A stretch of 64,000 bases of DNA from assembly GCF_921293095.1 (NCBI RefSeq), contig NC_060253.1, positions 81,629,992 through 81,693,991 on the forward strand, written 5' to 3'. The notes beneath the pieces were generated by a model. The model saw nothing but the letters and a program-made list of their open reading frames with translations, had not been told where the DNA came from and did no database searches. Origin of the DNA: Ischnura elegans. Its lineage: Eukaryota > Arthropoda > Insecta > Odonata > Coenagrionidae. Numbering within the stretch: position 1 is the first letter of the stretch; the number at the start of each line of letters is the position of its first letter. The position numbers and the translations under genes were made by a program. Below are positions 44,507 through 57,800 of this stretch, one piece after another.

Positions 44507-45415
44507 AGCCCGTATGACACTTGCCAATTTATTGGCCAATCCATTGGATATTGGATTGTGGACCCACTGACACACACCAATTTCTAGCCCAATCTCCGTT
44601 TCACAATATTGGGCACAATTTCTTGGCCAATCTAGATTTTAGAACGGGTTCTATTTTCTCGAGGCCAATCTCCAATCAGAACTCAGTCTTGTCGACTCCT
44701 AGTGGCCAAATCTAGAAGCTCGTTGCAAAACATTTCACCTCGGAATTTTAATATCATATATAAAAACTTTAGAAGCATAGCAATCCATGGAATAGCTCAA
44801 ATAATTAATATGTACTTTGAGAGAACATAAATTCACAAACATCAACTGTCTAAAGTGGGTATTTCGGAAATAACATTTCGGATATTTAATGAATAAAAAC
44901 GTCGTGATTCTCCTCGATTGCGTCTATATTTTGTTTAAATTACAATTATTAAACTATTTTTCATGATTTGAGCGCTAAAGTTTCGGGTGAAAGTCCCAAT
45001 TGATGACACAATCTCTGTTTATTCGATGAACATATTCCAGCCAAAACGAGCCGCTACGTTATCTTGGTTCACCTATGAGATCACAATATTTCCTATCTCT
45101 CATCATTCAAGGAACTCACCCGAATGAAATTTCGAGCAATTCGAGAATATCTTTGCAGCCCCTCGAAATAGTTATTAAATTTACAATTATTATGCCACCT
45201 CCCATTCTGTAGCTCATTGGCAATCAATCTGCGTCTTGAGATGCTCTTTTGTCATTTTGTGTTATGTGGCGTTCTCTAGTGGGGCATTAGAACACTATAA
45301 CGGCCAATATTGGTGTAAATATTGGTACGTGTCATACGATGCCTAAAGCCCAATATTTTAACCAATATTGCGCGCCGATATATTGGCCAATAAATTGGCA
45401 AGTGTCATACGGGCT
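44507..45415. mobile_element. Harbinger-type MITE (909 bp) inside the piggyBac element
   Basis: TIRs AGCCCGTATGACACTTGCCA and their inverted copy (ends GTGTCATACGGGCT) extend about 35 bp and are flanked by TTA (44504-44506, 45416-45418). Many short palindromes of the TTGGCCAAT / CCAATATTGG type fill the interior. It is non-coding. Confidence 0.85.
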
Positions 45416-46032
45416 TTAGGGTCTTCAAGCGGGCACTTTCCAGTTCTATTTTCCCGAGTGGTTCAAGTTACAAAGGATCGCCTTTCCTTCAGTGTTTGGA
45501 ACAAGAAACATGTATAAGAGAAGTTGTCAAAAAATGACCGATGCTGAGTAATTTCGGGAATTATTTTCAAGAGATGGGAAACAAAGATAGCTCCTAATCC
45601 TACCTTCACTCCATTAGAGTTTGATTGATTTAGCCCCTGAATACGAAGACAAATTGGATGAGGTAACCATCTGAAGAGCATAGGTACCATAATTTGAACG
45701 CTAATCAAACCGGTTTATCTTGTATAAACAATTTTGCTGAGTGGAAATCGCGGAACCATTTGCTCATCCATAGAAAGGTGATGAGAAAAAATTCCAAACT
45801 GCAAAAAATTAGCATTCAGCATAGTAAATATTGGTCTCAGCTTTGCACATTTGTCCGTTTTGTCGAGAGAAAAGGTGGATATTTTCCTTTATCTCTTTCT
45901 ACTCATAGTTTGACGAACTAATTCAACCCATTTATCTTTATAATATCTTTAGACAAGTGCAAGTCCTGCTGCGGGAGCACATGACACCTAGAGAGAATCA
46001 AAATCTCAAGACACTTCTCAAGTCTACAATAC

Positions 46033-46198
46033 TAATTGTAACCGATGCCTACTGCTATAAGTAACATATATTACTTTTTTTGGAAAATATACCATTCCCT
46101 CCCAAACCGTAACCGTAATTGTAACCGATGCCTACTGCTATAAGTAACATATATTACTTTTTTTGGAAAATATACCATTCCCTCCCAAACCTCGTCAT
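46033..46198 (+). repeat. 83-bp tandem duplication
   Basis: The unit starting TAATTGTAACCGATGCC is present twice (from 46033 and from 46116) with no difference noticed. It lies within the piggyBac relic. Confidence 0.85.
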
Positions 46199-47527
46199 CA
46201 AGAAACCAGAGGAAAATGTCAGATGGAGACATACCTCCAGATTCACGTCTTATTTTTTGTCGTATTCCTTCTCTTTTGATATTGGATGACCCAAAAACTT
46301 AGCATCAATATCCTTTTTCCATTTTGGAAAATTAGTGCCTTTTATCAGACGACTGGATATCTTTTTTGGTACTCTGATGGCTTTCCTTCTTCTTCTTGCG
46401 CACTCAGCCGGTGCTCCACTATGCTATCGCCTCGATGCGTTTGCACTGTTACCGCGATGTCATTGTTAATCGGCTTCGCAGTTCAAATGTTACCATCGAC
46501 GTCTTCTTCATCAGTCAAGTTCTTAAATTCTGGCGGTATTTAGACAACATCCGTAGCGTCATCTACAGAATCCAGGGTTTCCTCTAAAGTGGTCAAGATA
46601 TCTTGGGTGGACATACACCTTCTTTTATTATCCACCTACAGTAGTCTCGGAAAATTTGATGAAATGAAAAAGATAATTTTTTTCACTTCTACGTTACCTG
46701 AAACGTTGATATTGAAGATGTAAGATCACCCAGCTGCTCCCGTCATACCTAACGAATGCGTATAGACCAATGAGACTAACTTCTTGAAGCTTTCTTCTAG
46801 CGTTAGAAGGTAAGATCCATCGAACTATACATAGCAGTGATCCGTTTCTGAATGACCAGCGCTGTTTGAGAAACAGTACATTACACACAGTTGAAAACCG
46901 ATAGGGCTCGTGGCGGGGAATTGAGCTGCTCATTAGTGCACAATGGCTAAAAGAAGCCACATTTTAGAAGACGACAGCTGTGAGACCAATAAGATAAGAA
47001 AGTACATTTTATGGTATTTAAAACCCAACAGGGATTAAATTGATTCACCGAATAATTACAGGGCGGCGTACAATATTAGTGACCAAGGTTTGCTACATTT
47101 GTCTCTCGGTACGGTGCCTCAGTCCTAATCCACCATACCCCCAAAAGCCAAAGGTGCGAAAACGTACCATTGTTTACAAGTGTCAAAATTGTACATCTCT
47201 AAATATACTATTTGGTTTTAAAAATTCTGAATAATTAAGCATTATTAGTGCACTTTTAATACTAGTATTAGGATTCATAAATATTCTTAGTGCACTCGTA
47301 AAAAAATATTAAGTTGATAGCCCTCGATGAGCTAGAAATTTAGTAAACTTGAAAAATTATAACTAAATAATCACGTCAAAATTATTAAAGAAAATAGCTT
47401 TAAAAATAAGTTTACCATCCAAAAGCTAATTTACCATGGAAAAACTATTAAATAACGGAGTAAATATTTTTTCACAAACTAGTTAAAAAATGGTGCGTTT
47501 TCGCACCTTTGGCCGTAAATGGGTTAA

Positions 47528-48538
47528 CATTTCTATTAATTCTTTCTATTACTAATTTCTATTTCTAATTACTAATCATTCTAAGAGATTCAATTTAGTA
47601 GGAGAGAATGATGAATAGTTGATGAAAGCCGTCGCACATCTTGCATTTTCTCAGTGTTACTTCATTCCTCCACTGTGAATGACATTGACCACTGGAACAG
47701 CAGAACCTGTAATTTAAAATATGTATAAATTTTGCAGCTTTAGCACACCAAAAAAAGGAATCATACAGCTATTTCATCGCTTCTCAGGGTCCTTGGGGAC
47801 TCTAAAAAGCGAAATCCCCGAAGTCTTGTGGCCATAACCAGTGGTGCAACGCGGTACCACACACGTCCACGGCATTTTCCTTTTTTCAGTAAATCCGCGA
47901 TATATATCCACGAAATATTAATGTAGAACAGTAAGGAAATAATGCAGAAGACTAACATTCGAAAATAAATGAAAACTAAATCTTAATTAATTACAAAAAT
48001 GACTATTTCCACTCACCTGTAGTATGCGCTCAACAATACGGAAATTAACTTACCCGCTAATTCTTGCCCTCCAGAATACGTGGCGCCGCCCCGGCAAACG
48101 TGCGGCAGGTTGAGGAAACGACTTCAATAAAAGACCATGGGTTCCCAATGGAGTGGGATAGGAAGTGTCATGGGGCTGCACACAACTATGAATTGGTTAT
48201 CGGGTTATCCCAAAACTTTCCATTAAAATGGCGCATGGTTCGCCAGAGCGGTTTCTACTATGGCATGACGACTGTAACCATCCACCTTGGGCCGTGGGCA
48301 TGCATTGGTATTTTGAAATATTTAGAAAACTCCTTTATAGTTCAATTTAAAACCGCCGCTACTGTACTCCTCCCTTTCATCAGCTCTTTTTCCTGCCTAT
48401 TATTTGATTTTGTGCACTGCGTGAATGCCCTTCCGGGCTTAGTGACATCTAGAAGAGGTTGGTGGAAAGTTCAAAACCGCGAGAACTGTTAACCCACTCT
48501 CAGTTTTCGTGATATATTGCGTGGGAAATGCTGCGACT
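47528..48538. other. Region upstream of CCDC39, no gene assigned
   Basis: The 142-codon open stretch at 48064-48492 has no recognisable domain. Splice-like signals on the minus strand near 47707 and 48050 could mark a divergent gene, but no product can be named. Confidence 0.35.
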
Positions 48539-48552
48539 GTTGCCATAGCAAC
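48539..48552. promoter_or_regulatory. RFX X-box upstream of CCDC39
   Basis: GTTGCCATAGCAAC fits the RFX-factor consensus GTNRCC-(0-3)-RGYAAC perfectly, with inverted half-sites around AT. RFX factors drive ciliary genes through X-boxes within a few hundred bases of the start, and this one lies 237 bp before the CCDC39 ATG. It is a sequence match only; binding is not shown here. Confidence 0.8.
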
Positions 48553-48788
48553 AGCAAAAAATTGTGGATAAATTATGAATGGTGCGAACATGAAACCATG
48601 GCAACCCATTGATGAAGTTCTTCCTTCCTGTGATAGCGTGCGTGGGTGTGCAAATGACTTTCTTACGGTATTTAATCCTGTAGTGTGTCCTTTTTTCATA
48701 CTTTTCTCCGGGAAGCGTCAAAAGTCATTGCATAGCTTTTTCAAACACTTTTTTTTTCAGAATCAGTATTTAGAAAATCAGCAGCAGT

Positions 48789-48884
48789 ATGAATAAGGTG
48801 GACGAAATACTCAAGGTTATAGGATGGACAGACGGGTACCATGTTCCAGTTCTTAATGAAGAAAATGAAAAACTTTCGAAGAAG
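48789..48884 (+). CDS. CCDC39: CCDC39 coding exon 1 (residues 1-32)
   Basis: Encodes MNKVDEILKVIGWTDGYHVP and VLNEENEKLSKK. The donor is AAG|GTTTGT. Confidence 0.88.
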
Positions 48885-51800
48885 GTTTGTTTTTCACTGC
48901 CCTAGAATCACCTTTTGTCATGCCCTTTTATAGTCATACTGGATTAATAGAGGTGTATCTGACAATTTCTTCGAGCTGAAAGGTTTAATGACATGATTGT
49001 GGGAGGGAATAATTCTACCCAGAAGCCTTGGGTGGAGGACCGACGTTAATTGTCTACCCCCTGTTTATTGAATCTAGGTTGGAAATACCTATAATCAATT
49101 ATTTGTTTCATCTTGTTATTTTGGGGTGACGGTTCACTGCTTTCCACAGTGCCTTGGTACTGAGTCTGCTATACCAACGAATATTATGAGGCAACAAGAA
49201 ATTATTTGGCCAAGTTTTCAAAAAGATTGCGAGAGGACTCTTCGTCAAAATTCTCGTGAAATTCAAATCTCAAAATTCTCGTACATAGGTGGCTTCCAGT
49301 ATATGATTCACCCATGTAATATCACCACAATTGTAATAAAATCAGCCCAGTATCAAATGCCAGGGGGCCTTTCATAGTATGCATTAGTTTTTGAGCTCTC
49401 ATTGAGGTCCTATCTATAGATGCTGCGTAGACCACAAGACCCCCACTTTTATAGGGTATATTATTGTAATAGTCGCAAAGGCCCCAAGTGGCTGAACAAA
49501 AAGTTTGACAGTTAAAGCATTTGGTAGCTTACCCTCTACTTGCCTAAGTTAAGAGGGATTGACCTATGGAACAGAATGTGCCACAAGCTAGTATTCTGGT
49601 AGTGGCTACTCTGTAAGGTGCTGTATTTCAAATAGTGCCTATAACTTGAATAAATTTTTTCTTACTTGGCGTATAGACATATAGGTGCTCGTGGGATTTG
49701 TTGCCAAGCATCACACAGTATAATCTGTATCGTTATCTCTAATAATCTCTGTAATAATAATACATTTTTTCTGAAATATAGGTGGAAGGAATGCTTAAGG
49801 ACAAGGCAGCCTTTATTTTAAAAACAGAAGACTTGACAAACCGAGTGAATGCCATAGAAAAACATGTGAAGGACATAAAAGAATTTCGTCAACATGTCCA
49901 GGTAGGAGGCTGTTTTTTGCTCATTCTCTTTCTTTTTCTCCAGTGATTGATCAATTACTTTTTTTTCAAATTCAGATATTTAATCCAGATAACTCCAATG
50001 TTGTTGATGGACAAGGATACTTAGTGAATTCAGACCATCCATTCTCCTTTCACTGCATTTAAATATAACTTATGATGGCTATGATTTTCTAATCGGTCAT
50101 TGTTATAATATTTTCATAGTTTTTTACTGAGTCTGTATTCCATTTAATTTGAAATATTTTTGATTATGCACTAGAATCATATGAATCCAGCACCTATGTT
50201 GCACAAGGGGACTTGAAAAAAAAGAAGAAAAGTAAATGTATTCATAAATATTCGAAAGTAATCTTAATCTCATTCTTCAGCTTTGCCATTTTTGATCACA
50301 GATTAGAATACTTGCATTGAATTTAATATATTTTCATTGAACAAACTGTGCGAGTTAACCCCTGTCTGAGATTCACCTTGAAGGAAGATGACTTGGTGGC
50401 CGGGCCGGAAGTAGGAGTTTTGTCAGGAGGGTAAAGATCAGTTTTTTGTCGATCAATCTGTAATCAATTTTTTTAGACGTGGAAGTTAAAATTACACATG
50501 TATGTTGCTTTTAAGAAGTTATATTAATATTATTGATTAATAATTTATTAATTATTGAATAATTAAATTAGAAAAATTAAATAACTTTTTTAAAGACTCT
50601 TTTTGACTTTTGCCAACCCCTGAAATCTGCTGCCTGCGGCTTGTGTCCCCTCTGGCCCGCCCTAGATCTTGGCCTGTTTGGTGGTGTAACTGCGGTAGCA
50701 TACCTGACTGGTAATTGGGAGTTCTGGGTTTGAATCCTGGCTAAATCATATGAATTTTTCATGAGGAATTTCATCCTTGGTGTACACCTATTCTATGTCT
50801 GCTGGGCATATCATCGATTGAATTCACCCAAGCAATTAAAACCAGAAGTTTTGGAAGTACTTAATAAGGCTAAAAAATTATACTTCCTTTAAACTTTTAA
50901 TGCTAAATAGATAGCTTTGGTAATGTGGTAAATGATATCATTCTCGATGAAATCGATAGATTCGGCTATGACTTGGTAAAATTCATGCTGAAAGAAGATA
51001 AACAACTTTTGTAAATTTCCATTGATTTTTTTATTGGTACCACGCGTTTTGACGCCAAGGTTTCATTCTCGAGTACAAAGATATTAATTGGAAGAACCTC
51101 AATTTATATTTGTTAGGGGTGTGGGGGATTTGATGAAGAGGGGGAGGTTGGTGTGGAGTAGATGGGTGGTTGGTGGAGTTGTGTGACTGATTGTGAGTTT
51201 GGAGATGGAAAGGCTGGGAAGGTTATCTGGTGGGAGTGCATGGTTTGGTGAACCAATCCCATTTTGTGGAACACCTGTGGGAATCCGGACACAACAGAGA
51301 CTTCATAGCCGAGGTTCTAGACCATGCCTAGATGGGGAAGAATATGGACATTCTTGAAGAATTGGAGATTAAGAGGTCAAATTTGAGTGTGGGCCAAATA
51401 CTCAAAGACATTGTATTCCAAAAGCACTCACCTCTCCTTACCACCGCACTATCCCTCTTCAAATTACTCCCCCATCAAACCAAGCACCCCCATCCCTGGC
51501 CAGCTAACCTTCCCAGCCTTTCTTTCCCAAAACTTAGTCATACAATGCAACCACTCCTACGCCCACCCACCTACTCCACCCTAACCAGTGGGATACCCAG
51601 GAATTTCCAAAACCAGGGTGGAAAATTTTTTTAAAAACAGGGTACATATTAAGTAGATGGTTTTAAACTAATTTTAACACTTTTCATAATCGATAAAACT
51701 TCATTGTCAAAGAAATCTTCTATAAATTTATGATTTCTCTATATTTTGTTTTATTTTTAATGAAGGAAAGACATTTTGTTTTTATACAGGGTGGTATCCA

Positions 51801-54800
51801 GAAGTAGTAGGACTGATTTAAAAAAAAATTAATTTATCGAACATTTTGATATACCGACTCAATACTCTTCAAAACCGACAAAGAATTTCAATCAATTTGG
51901 GCATCCTCACACTTCTGGTAGCGAGTCTTCCACGCCGTGAAGGCCTTCTGGAAGTCATCCTCCGGAATGCTGTTCAGCGCCCTCGTCGTCGCCGCTTGGA
52001 CCGCTTCCACCGTGTCGAAACGATACCCCTTGAGCTGCCTCTTGATCCTGGGGTACAGGAAGAAATTCGGTGGTGCCACATCAGGGCTGTAAAGGGGAGT
52101 GAGGCAACGTGGAAACGCCGAATTTGGCCAGGAGATCCCTCGCAATCCACGCGCCGTGGCACGGTGCATTGTCGTGGTGGAGCTTCCAATGCCTCACAGG
52201 TCTGATCGCATGCGTGTGATCCGATTTCGCAGCACTTCCGCGTAAAATCTTGCGTTTACAGAATGTCCAGGAGGTACAAACTCCTTATGGACAATTCCAC
52301 GACGGTCGAAAAATGCAATCAACATCGCTTTCACTTTCGATTTCGAGGTTGACGGATGCCCGGCGCGTTGGTCGTCCTCGACGAGCTCCCTGCCATCCCG
52401 AAACAACTTGTGCCACTCAAATATCAAGGAATGGCTCATGGTATCATCCTTGTAGGCCTGCGTAATCATTTTCTTGGTTTCGGTTGCGGATTTTCGAATT
52501 TTGCAGCAAAACTTGATGGCGTACCGCTGCTCTAAATTTTGCTCCATCGCAAATAACGGCAAGGCGTCTAAACAGGAGGTCACTAAAACAGTTTTCCACA
52601 CTCAACTAATGCACGCAGGCGACTGCCGCATGTCGAAAATTGTTCCCTAGACTCCCCACCACAATATCCAATCTTGCAGACCCTCCTCAATCTTGCCCGC
52701 ACGGAAAAAAATCAGTCCTACTACTTCTGGATACCACCCTGTATTTCAGTCATATAGGAGTCCGGTCCCCCAGGACTTTCCCCCTTGCTACGCCCCTGAC
52801 GGAAACCTCCCCCCTTCCATTACCTTCCTCCTCATCCCTGGCAAATATTAATTGAGGTTTGTGCGGTTAACATCTTTGTACTCGAGAATGTAGCCTTAGT
52901 GTCAAAACGAATCGTACCAATAAAAAATTGTGTGGAAATTTACAAAGGTTATGTTCATCTTTACTGCAGTGTGGATGAGTTATTTTGAGGACAACATGTA
53001 ATTATTTGTCTAGTGCAAATGTTAATTTATAAACTATAATTTTTCATGCTCTTTATGTCATATGCTTGTTGTGTGTATGTTTTAAAGTGTTTTATACTGA
53101 GGAATTCAATAGCCTTTGACCAATTAAATTATGCGTTAATAAATAAAATAAATAAATCTTCATTTGATATCATTCTTCTTTTGTCAGTTTTTTTGTAGCC
53201 TCAAGAAGTTTTGATTTGATATTTCCAAGTCTTTTTTCTAGTATGTAATATACCTCCTCAGCCGTATAGCCTGCTCCTGCATGTTATTTCTTGCTCAGCA
53301 GGTGCAGCAGTGTGTTTGCCATTGCGATTGGATTTCCGTAATGTAGTTTTTGTTGGTAAAATATCATTTCTGTGTTTTTGTGTTATGATTGCTGTGAATT
53401 TCAGTGTAACTGAATTTGAATCTTTGTAGTGGGAGAGGCAGATTCATGTGGTAATGGGCTGCTTAATTCTCTCTCTGCTTCTTCATTACAAGTTTACGTA
53501 GTACACACTTTTGGAAATCAAAACAAAATTGTAGCATCATAAACTTTCTTCTTGTGTGTCGACTATTTCATGCATGTTATTGCTTCTTACCATAGGTCCT
53601 CATGTATTGTGTATGTTTTATATCTAAGTATGGCAAATCCTGAATTTTCATTCCAAATTGTGTGAAATGAATCCTCTCATATTTCAGGCTCTGATTAACT
53701 CATTCCGGAAATGTGCTGATTCGGAGGACCATATGATCAAAATAGCCTTGAGGGATGGGGAGAAGATGAAGCAAGACATGCACAAGTTCTTGCGACTGCA
53801 CACAGATGCCTGCCACCAAAACAATGGACTGGAGGTGAGGCATTTGGAGCGGCCACCTCCTTTCAATCCATCTTCTCACACACTGGTGCTGCACCTCTCA
53901 GTTTGATATTGCTAGCACTATCATCTTAATTTCCTGTTTCTCACAAAGGTCCACTGTTCTCGTGTGGTGTGGTTGAAATAAGTGCTCAGCTGCAGGCTTT
54001 TGCAAACCTCATCTGAGAACTTATTTAACCCTTTCGCTATTAACAGGAAAAATATTTGGCAGGACGTTTCTTAATCTAGGAGATGAAAGCCAAAATTTTC
54101 GTCGTAGATTTTCCTATGCAGGAGAATGAATGCCGAAAATATGTACGCGTAAAAATGGGTACAGTGAAGTCTTAGTTTTGGGACCCAAAGTGAGGCTTAG
54201 GCCTTACCCTCAAAATCCGGGAGCAGGTACCCGGACCCCTTGTTTCATATAACTTCTCTTTGTGGTCTGTGGTCTTACAACTGTTTATTCAGTCAGTTTA
54301 CAAAATAAATATTTGTTCTTTTCTCAAAAAATATAAATTAAGAATTGAATTCTTTGTTTTCTGAGCAGCGTTTATAATTTTTAAACAAAATTCTACCATA
54401 AATTTTAACTTGCATCTTGATGTCAGTAACAACATCAACATGGAAATTGTTGACGCGATCAGTCCCTTAATATTGACATTAGAGCTTCATTCAAAAATTT
54501 GACAGTTCTCAGATAAAAAAATGAGGAATTGAATTCAAAGCCTGCAATTTATGTGAAAGCAATTATCCATGTAGCTAATTCATATAAACAAGTCATAAGT
54601 TGACTGAGAACCAATGCCGCTGGTAGGGTTATATGTAAACCTAGAAAGGAGGAGGCCCAACTACCCTTGGAGTCTGAGATAATGCGGAGTCCCCGCTAGG
54701 AAGGTTCAAAATAGGTTGGTGCTGAGAGTGCGTGATTATCTACGAGACCCTTCTTAATAAATGTCCATCAAAAATGCTCCGTAAAGAGGGGACTTAAGAG

Positions 54801-57800
54801 TCTCTTGGACCTCAGTCCAGCAGTCACGCCAAGAAGAGAACTCCACTGTCTTGAAAGGGTTAAAACATTTTTTTTTCTTTCATTTTTCATGATTGAACTG
54901 TTGGATTGGTGCAGGAAATGTGGTGAAATTAATTAAAAGCCATCCTAGCTAGCACCACATAAGCCTTTGAGGTAAACTGGGAGGAAAAAATAAGTTCATA
55001 AAAGTGAATCATTCTCTCACCCATCAATGCACAGCCCAGTTTACTGATAACAAAGCCAAGAAAATTTCATGATATACCCCTTGAACAATGCATCGACATA
55101 CTAAGAAAGGATTTGTGCGATAAACAATTTTTGGGATAGTTTTCACCCTTTATCGACTTTTTCTAACATTTGACTCCCAAATAATAGCACAGAATTCCAT
55201 GTGGATGTATTTTCTTTGATATTTTAAATTATTTTATTCATGACCAATCAAGTGTAATGCATGTGTCATCTTAAGCCTTTCGTGCCTAATATCGAGTGGA
55301 GCCGATGCGCATTTTCATACGCAGAAGACTTACCGTTGGATATAGCTGTCGTGGATTTTTCAATACAAATGACCGGACGTCGACCCTAGCTAGTCGGCTA
55401 TAGCCGACGCGAGAGAAGGGTAGTGACCACTGATGTCGGACACATTCAGGTCCGGCCTGAGACCCACTCCTCGGCAATTAAGACTGACCCTCCCACTCAT
55501 TTATGATCATCCTCACCAAAGGAATCCATTGCAATGTGGTTATATTGCCAATGGTTTTTGCAATGATGTATTTTGTTACATACCACAATTTTTTTATTCT
55601 TAGAAATGAATTCTTCGTTTTGTTCTATACGTGAACAATTTTAGAATGAAATTTTAGCATTAAAAATATAGGACTCCTAGACTTGTATTCTTAGTACTAT
55701 ATGTTCACTAACTTTGTTGTTATTAATGCTAGAAATCAATGTAAAATTCCACAATTCTTAAAAAAAATGTTTGTAATTCTTTTTGAAGAGTAAGTTATTA
55801 AAAATCAAATGCAAAATTTGATTGAAAAAAAAACTGGTAACATAATAAGTTGACTGTGGATTCGTGCTAAGATAAGGTTAGAGGGTCCAGACCAGTGGCT
55901 GGGGTGAGGGATGGGCCCCAAAGTTGAGTTTGGTCCCAAATCTGAGGGATGAAAATACCAGGGTTACTCCTCCCCAAAAAAAGAGCTCCGCACGGAGAGG
56001 TTTCAAATATTCTTATGCTACTCATAGCTGAGGAAACATTTTTCTATTGTAGGCGCCAGCAGGAAAGGGTAATTGCTGTCCTAATTGGTTTGTTGCCATT
56101 ACCTTGGTGAATATAACGATGATTGGACCTCCTCCGTGAGTTCCAGACAACCTGTTCATCCTCAGAATAAGGTAGTTTCCTTCATCAAAGAAAACGAAAG
56201 GCATTGGTTGTGATTCGTTACCCACCATTATTGTATTCATAATATAAAATTATTTGGTTTTAGAAATACCGGTTTAGACAAATGGCAAGGGTCAATTTTA
56301 TCCTATTTTGAAAAAGGCCAGATTGGCGCCCATGCGATGCCACTCCACGTGACGTCACATGGACCTAGTTTCTATATGAGTAGATAGGAGTTTTACATCG
56401 TCTGAGGTTACCAATGCATGCATGAGGCACAGAGCTCACAGAAACATGTCTTTATAATCACCTATTAAAACTGGCTAAGGTCGGAATGTTTTCTTTGTTT
56501 GATAAGGTATTAATAATCCTTACTTAAGCCAAGCGCTACCAGCTAGCATGTTACTCTGCTACCTGCTAGCATCCTGCGTTGTATCAGCACTCTGAGCCTC
56601 ACCCCAAGGTCACCTCACCTGCAGCAGCGGAAACCAGGACAACATCACACGGAGTTTTCCCGGCATTCATACTTACCTGTCGCGTTTTCGCGCGCTTGGA
56701 AATTTTCACTTTTCATTTAATTGCGAAAAATAGATATCGTCATTTAAAAATATAAAAGCGTGAAATACGTAGTCCAGAAGTAATAATCCATCGATTTAGG
56801 CAATAAAGAAATAATAGGAAACCACCCTATTGCCAGTGAAAACTATATCTGTTGTGGTAGTGCACATGGATAGAGCACTGGACCAGCAGCCGGGAGGTTC
56901 TGGGTTTGAGTGCAAGTCAGGCCACATTTTACCCTCTTATTTCTGGCCCTTTCCATTGTCCAAAGCACCGTTGTCCTCGTCCTTTTTCAAACTATGTGTT
57001 TCTATCCCTTTTTTTTCCTATCTTATGAATTTATTTTGTAATTTAAATGTATTGTAACAACACGAGGTCGCTGGGTGGTTACGAGAGCGAGGGCACGAGC
57101 GGTAAATAAGGGTTGGAAAGAGACGGAACCCGTGCGCGGTAGAGTTTACCTAGCCAAGGCCGGCGTGAGCGAGGAAGGCGGAGAGGAAATCAGCTGTGCG
57201 ACCGGCGATGGAGGGGAAGGGAGAAGAGAGTGAGGCGATGGAGGGGAAGGAGGAGACCGGTTGCCGCAACGAAGAGAGAGGATATCTGGCTCTCTCTCAT
57301 GATCGCTGACTGCCGAGGAGTAAGGAGGTCGGAGGCATGCTATGCCGGCGGCGCTGGACAGACAGGCGGCAAGACGACCGGGCATGCCAGTAACCAACTT
57401 CACGGTTCCTCCAGAGACCTCAGCCGGGGTCACCTCACCTGTGACCGACGTCCCGGTGCCTCCTAAACTCCAGCCAATACCATCGGACCTTCCAGCCTAC
57501 GTTGGTAAACTCTATCGCACTGGGTCATTGAAAATTGATTACAGAACTGGGGTGAAGCATGGGTTTTCCGTCCTTTAAATTTTGTTGGGTCGCAATGGCA
57601 CTTTGCTTATGTTTCCGTGCTTTAGCTCTCGTAATCACCCGCAACCGAGCTCAGCCCCATGATTTGGTTAGTTTTGTTCAATGAGGGGATTATTTGTGGC
57701 ATTGTTTTTTTTTTTTTTCGTTGTTACGTATGATATCTGTTGGATCAATAAATGGTTATGCTAAACTTAGAGTCTTGTGCATCCGCTCCTATTCCTGCCA

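Larger units (their letters stand above)
43975..46614 (-). pseudogene. piggyBac transposase, broken
   Basis: The minus-strand start at 46614 (MSTQDILTTLEETLDS) leads into IPPEFKNLTDEEDVDGN, the acidic N-terminus usual for the family. The central domain appears at 45670-45450 (GAIFVSHLLKIIPEI, FFDNFSYTCFLFQTLKERR, TRENRTGKCPL). The third part appears at 44505-44170 (DEESELFAVKWNEASVAIV, ANYRIKIRGKKWWWTLF). The MITE 44507-45415 separates the last two. Early in-frame stops after DATDVV and DVDGN, plus frame changes, show it is dead. The cysteine-rich C-terminal finger is not recognisable. Confidence 0.82.
43600..47523. mobile_element. piggyBac element, decayed, with nested MITE
   Basis: The element starts CCCATTGACGGCCAAGG and ends GGCCGTAAATGGG, with TTAA on both sides (43596-43599, 47524-47527), the exact hallmark of piggyBac. 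An inner repeat, GGTGCGTTTTCGCACCTTTGG, lies at both ends, near 43733 and 47492. The interior encodes a recognisable minus-strand piggyBac transposase relic. A 909-bp MITE sits in the coding region. Length without it is about 3.0 kb. Confidence 0.88.
50995..52960 (+). mobile_element. Penelope-like element remnant with inverted terminal copies, split by a mariner
   Basis: Arms at about 51000-51117 and 52849-52955 are inverted copies (ATTGGTACCACGCGTTTTGA..., TTCTCGAGTACAAAGAT...). Just inside the left arm is a GIY-YIG-type endonuclease C-terminus (51250-51420). Inverted copies of the terminal pseudo-LTR around a Penelope-like gene are known for this class. The right arm, downstream of the endonuclease, carries CTCGAGAATG...GTCAAAACG, which resembles a decayed hammerhead core. 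The mariner at 51787-52741 landed inside it. Confidence 0.55.

Noticed and set aside
47640-48110. Possible divergent minus-strand gene sharing the X-box
   Set aside because: Splice-like signals exist, but the translated pieces are short and show no family, so a bidirectional promoter cannot be supported.
48064-48492. 142-codon open stretch just upstream of CCDC39
   Set aside because: No domain, no family resemblance, no support for a start; its composition looks like chance open sequence next to the promoter.
55271-56003. Possible second TTAA-type MITE beginning GCCTTTCGTGCC
   Set aside because: The left end resembles the 54029 element, but no matching TTAA or inverted end closes it on the right.
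57342-57578. Proline-rich frame inside the 57064-57652 element considered as a retroelement or recombinase fragment
   Set aside because: The faint resemblance rests on a few residues; no catalytic motif is present.
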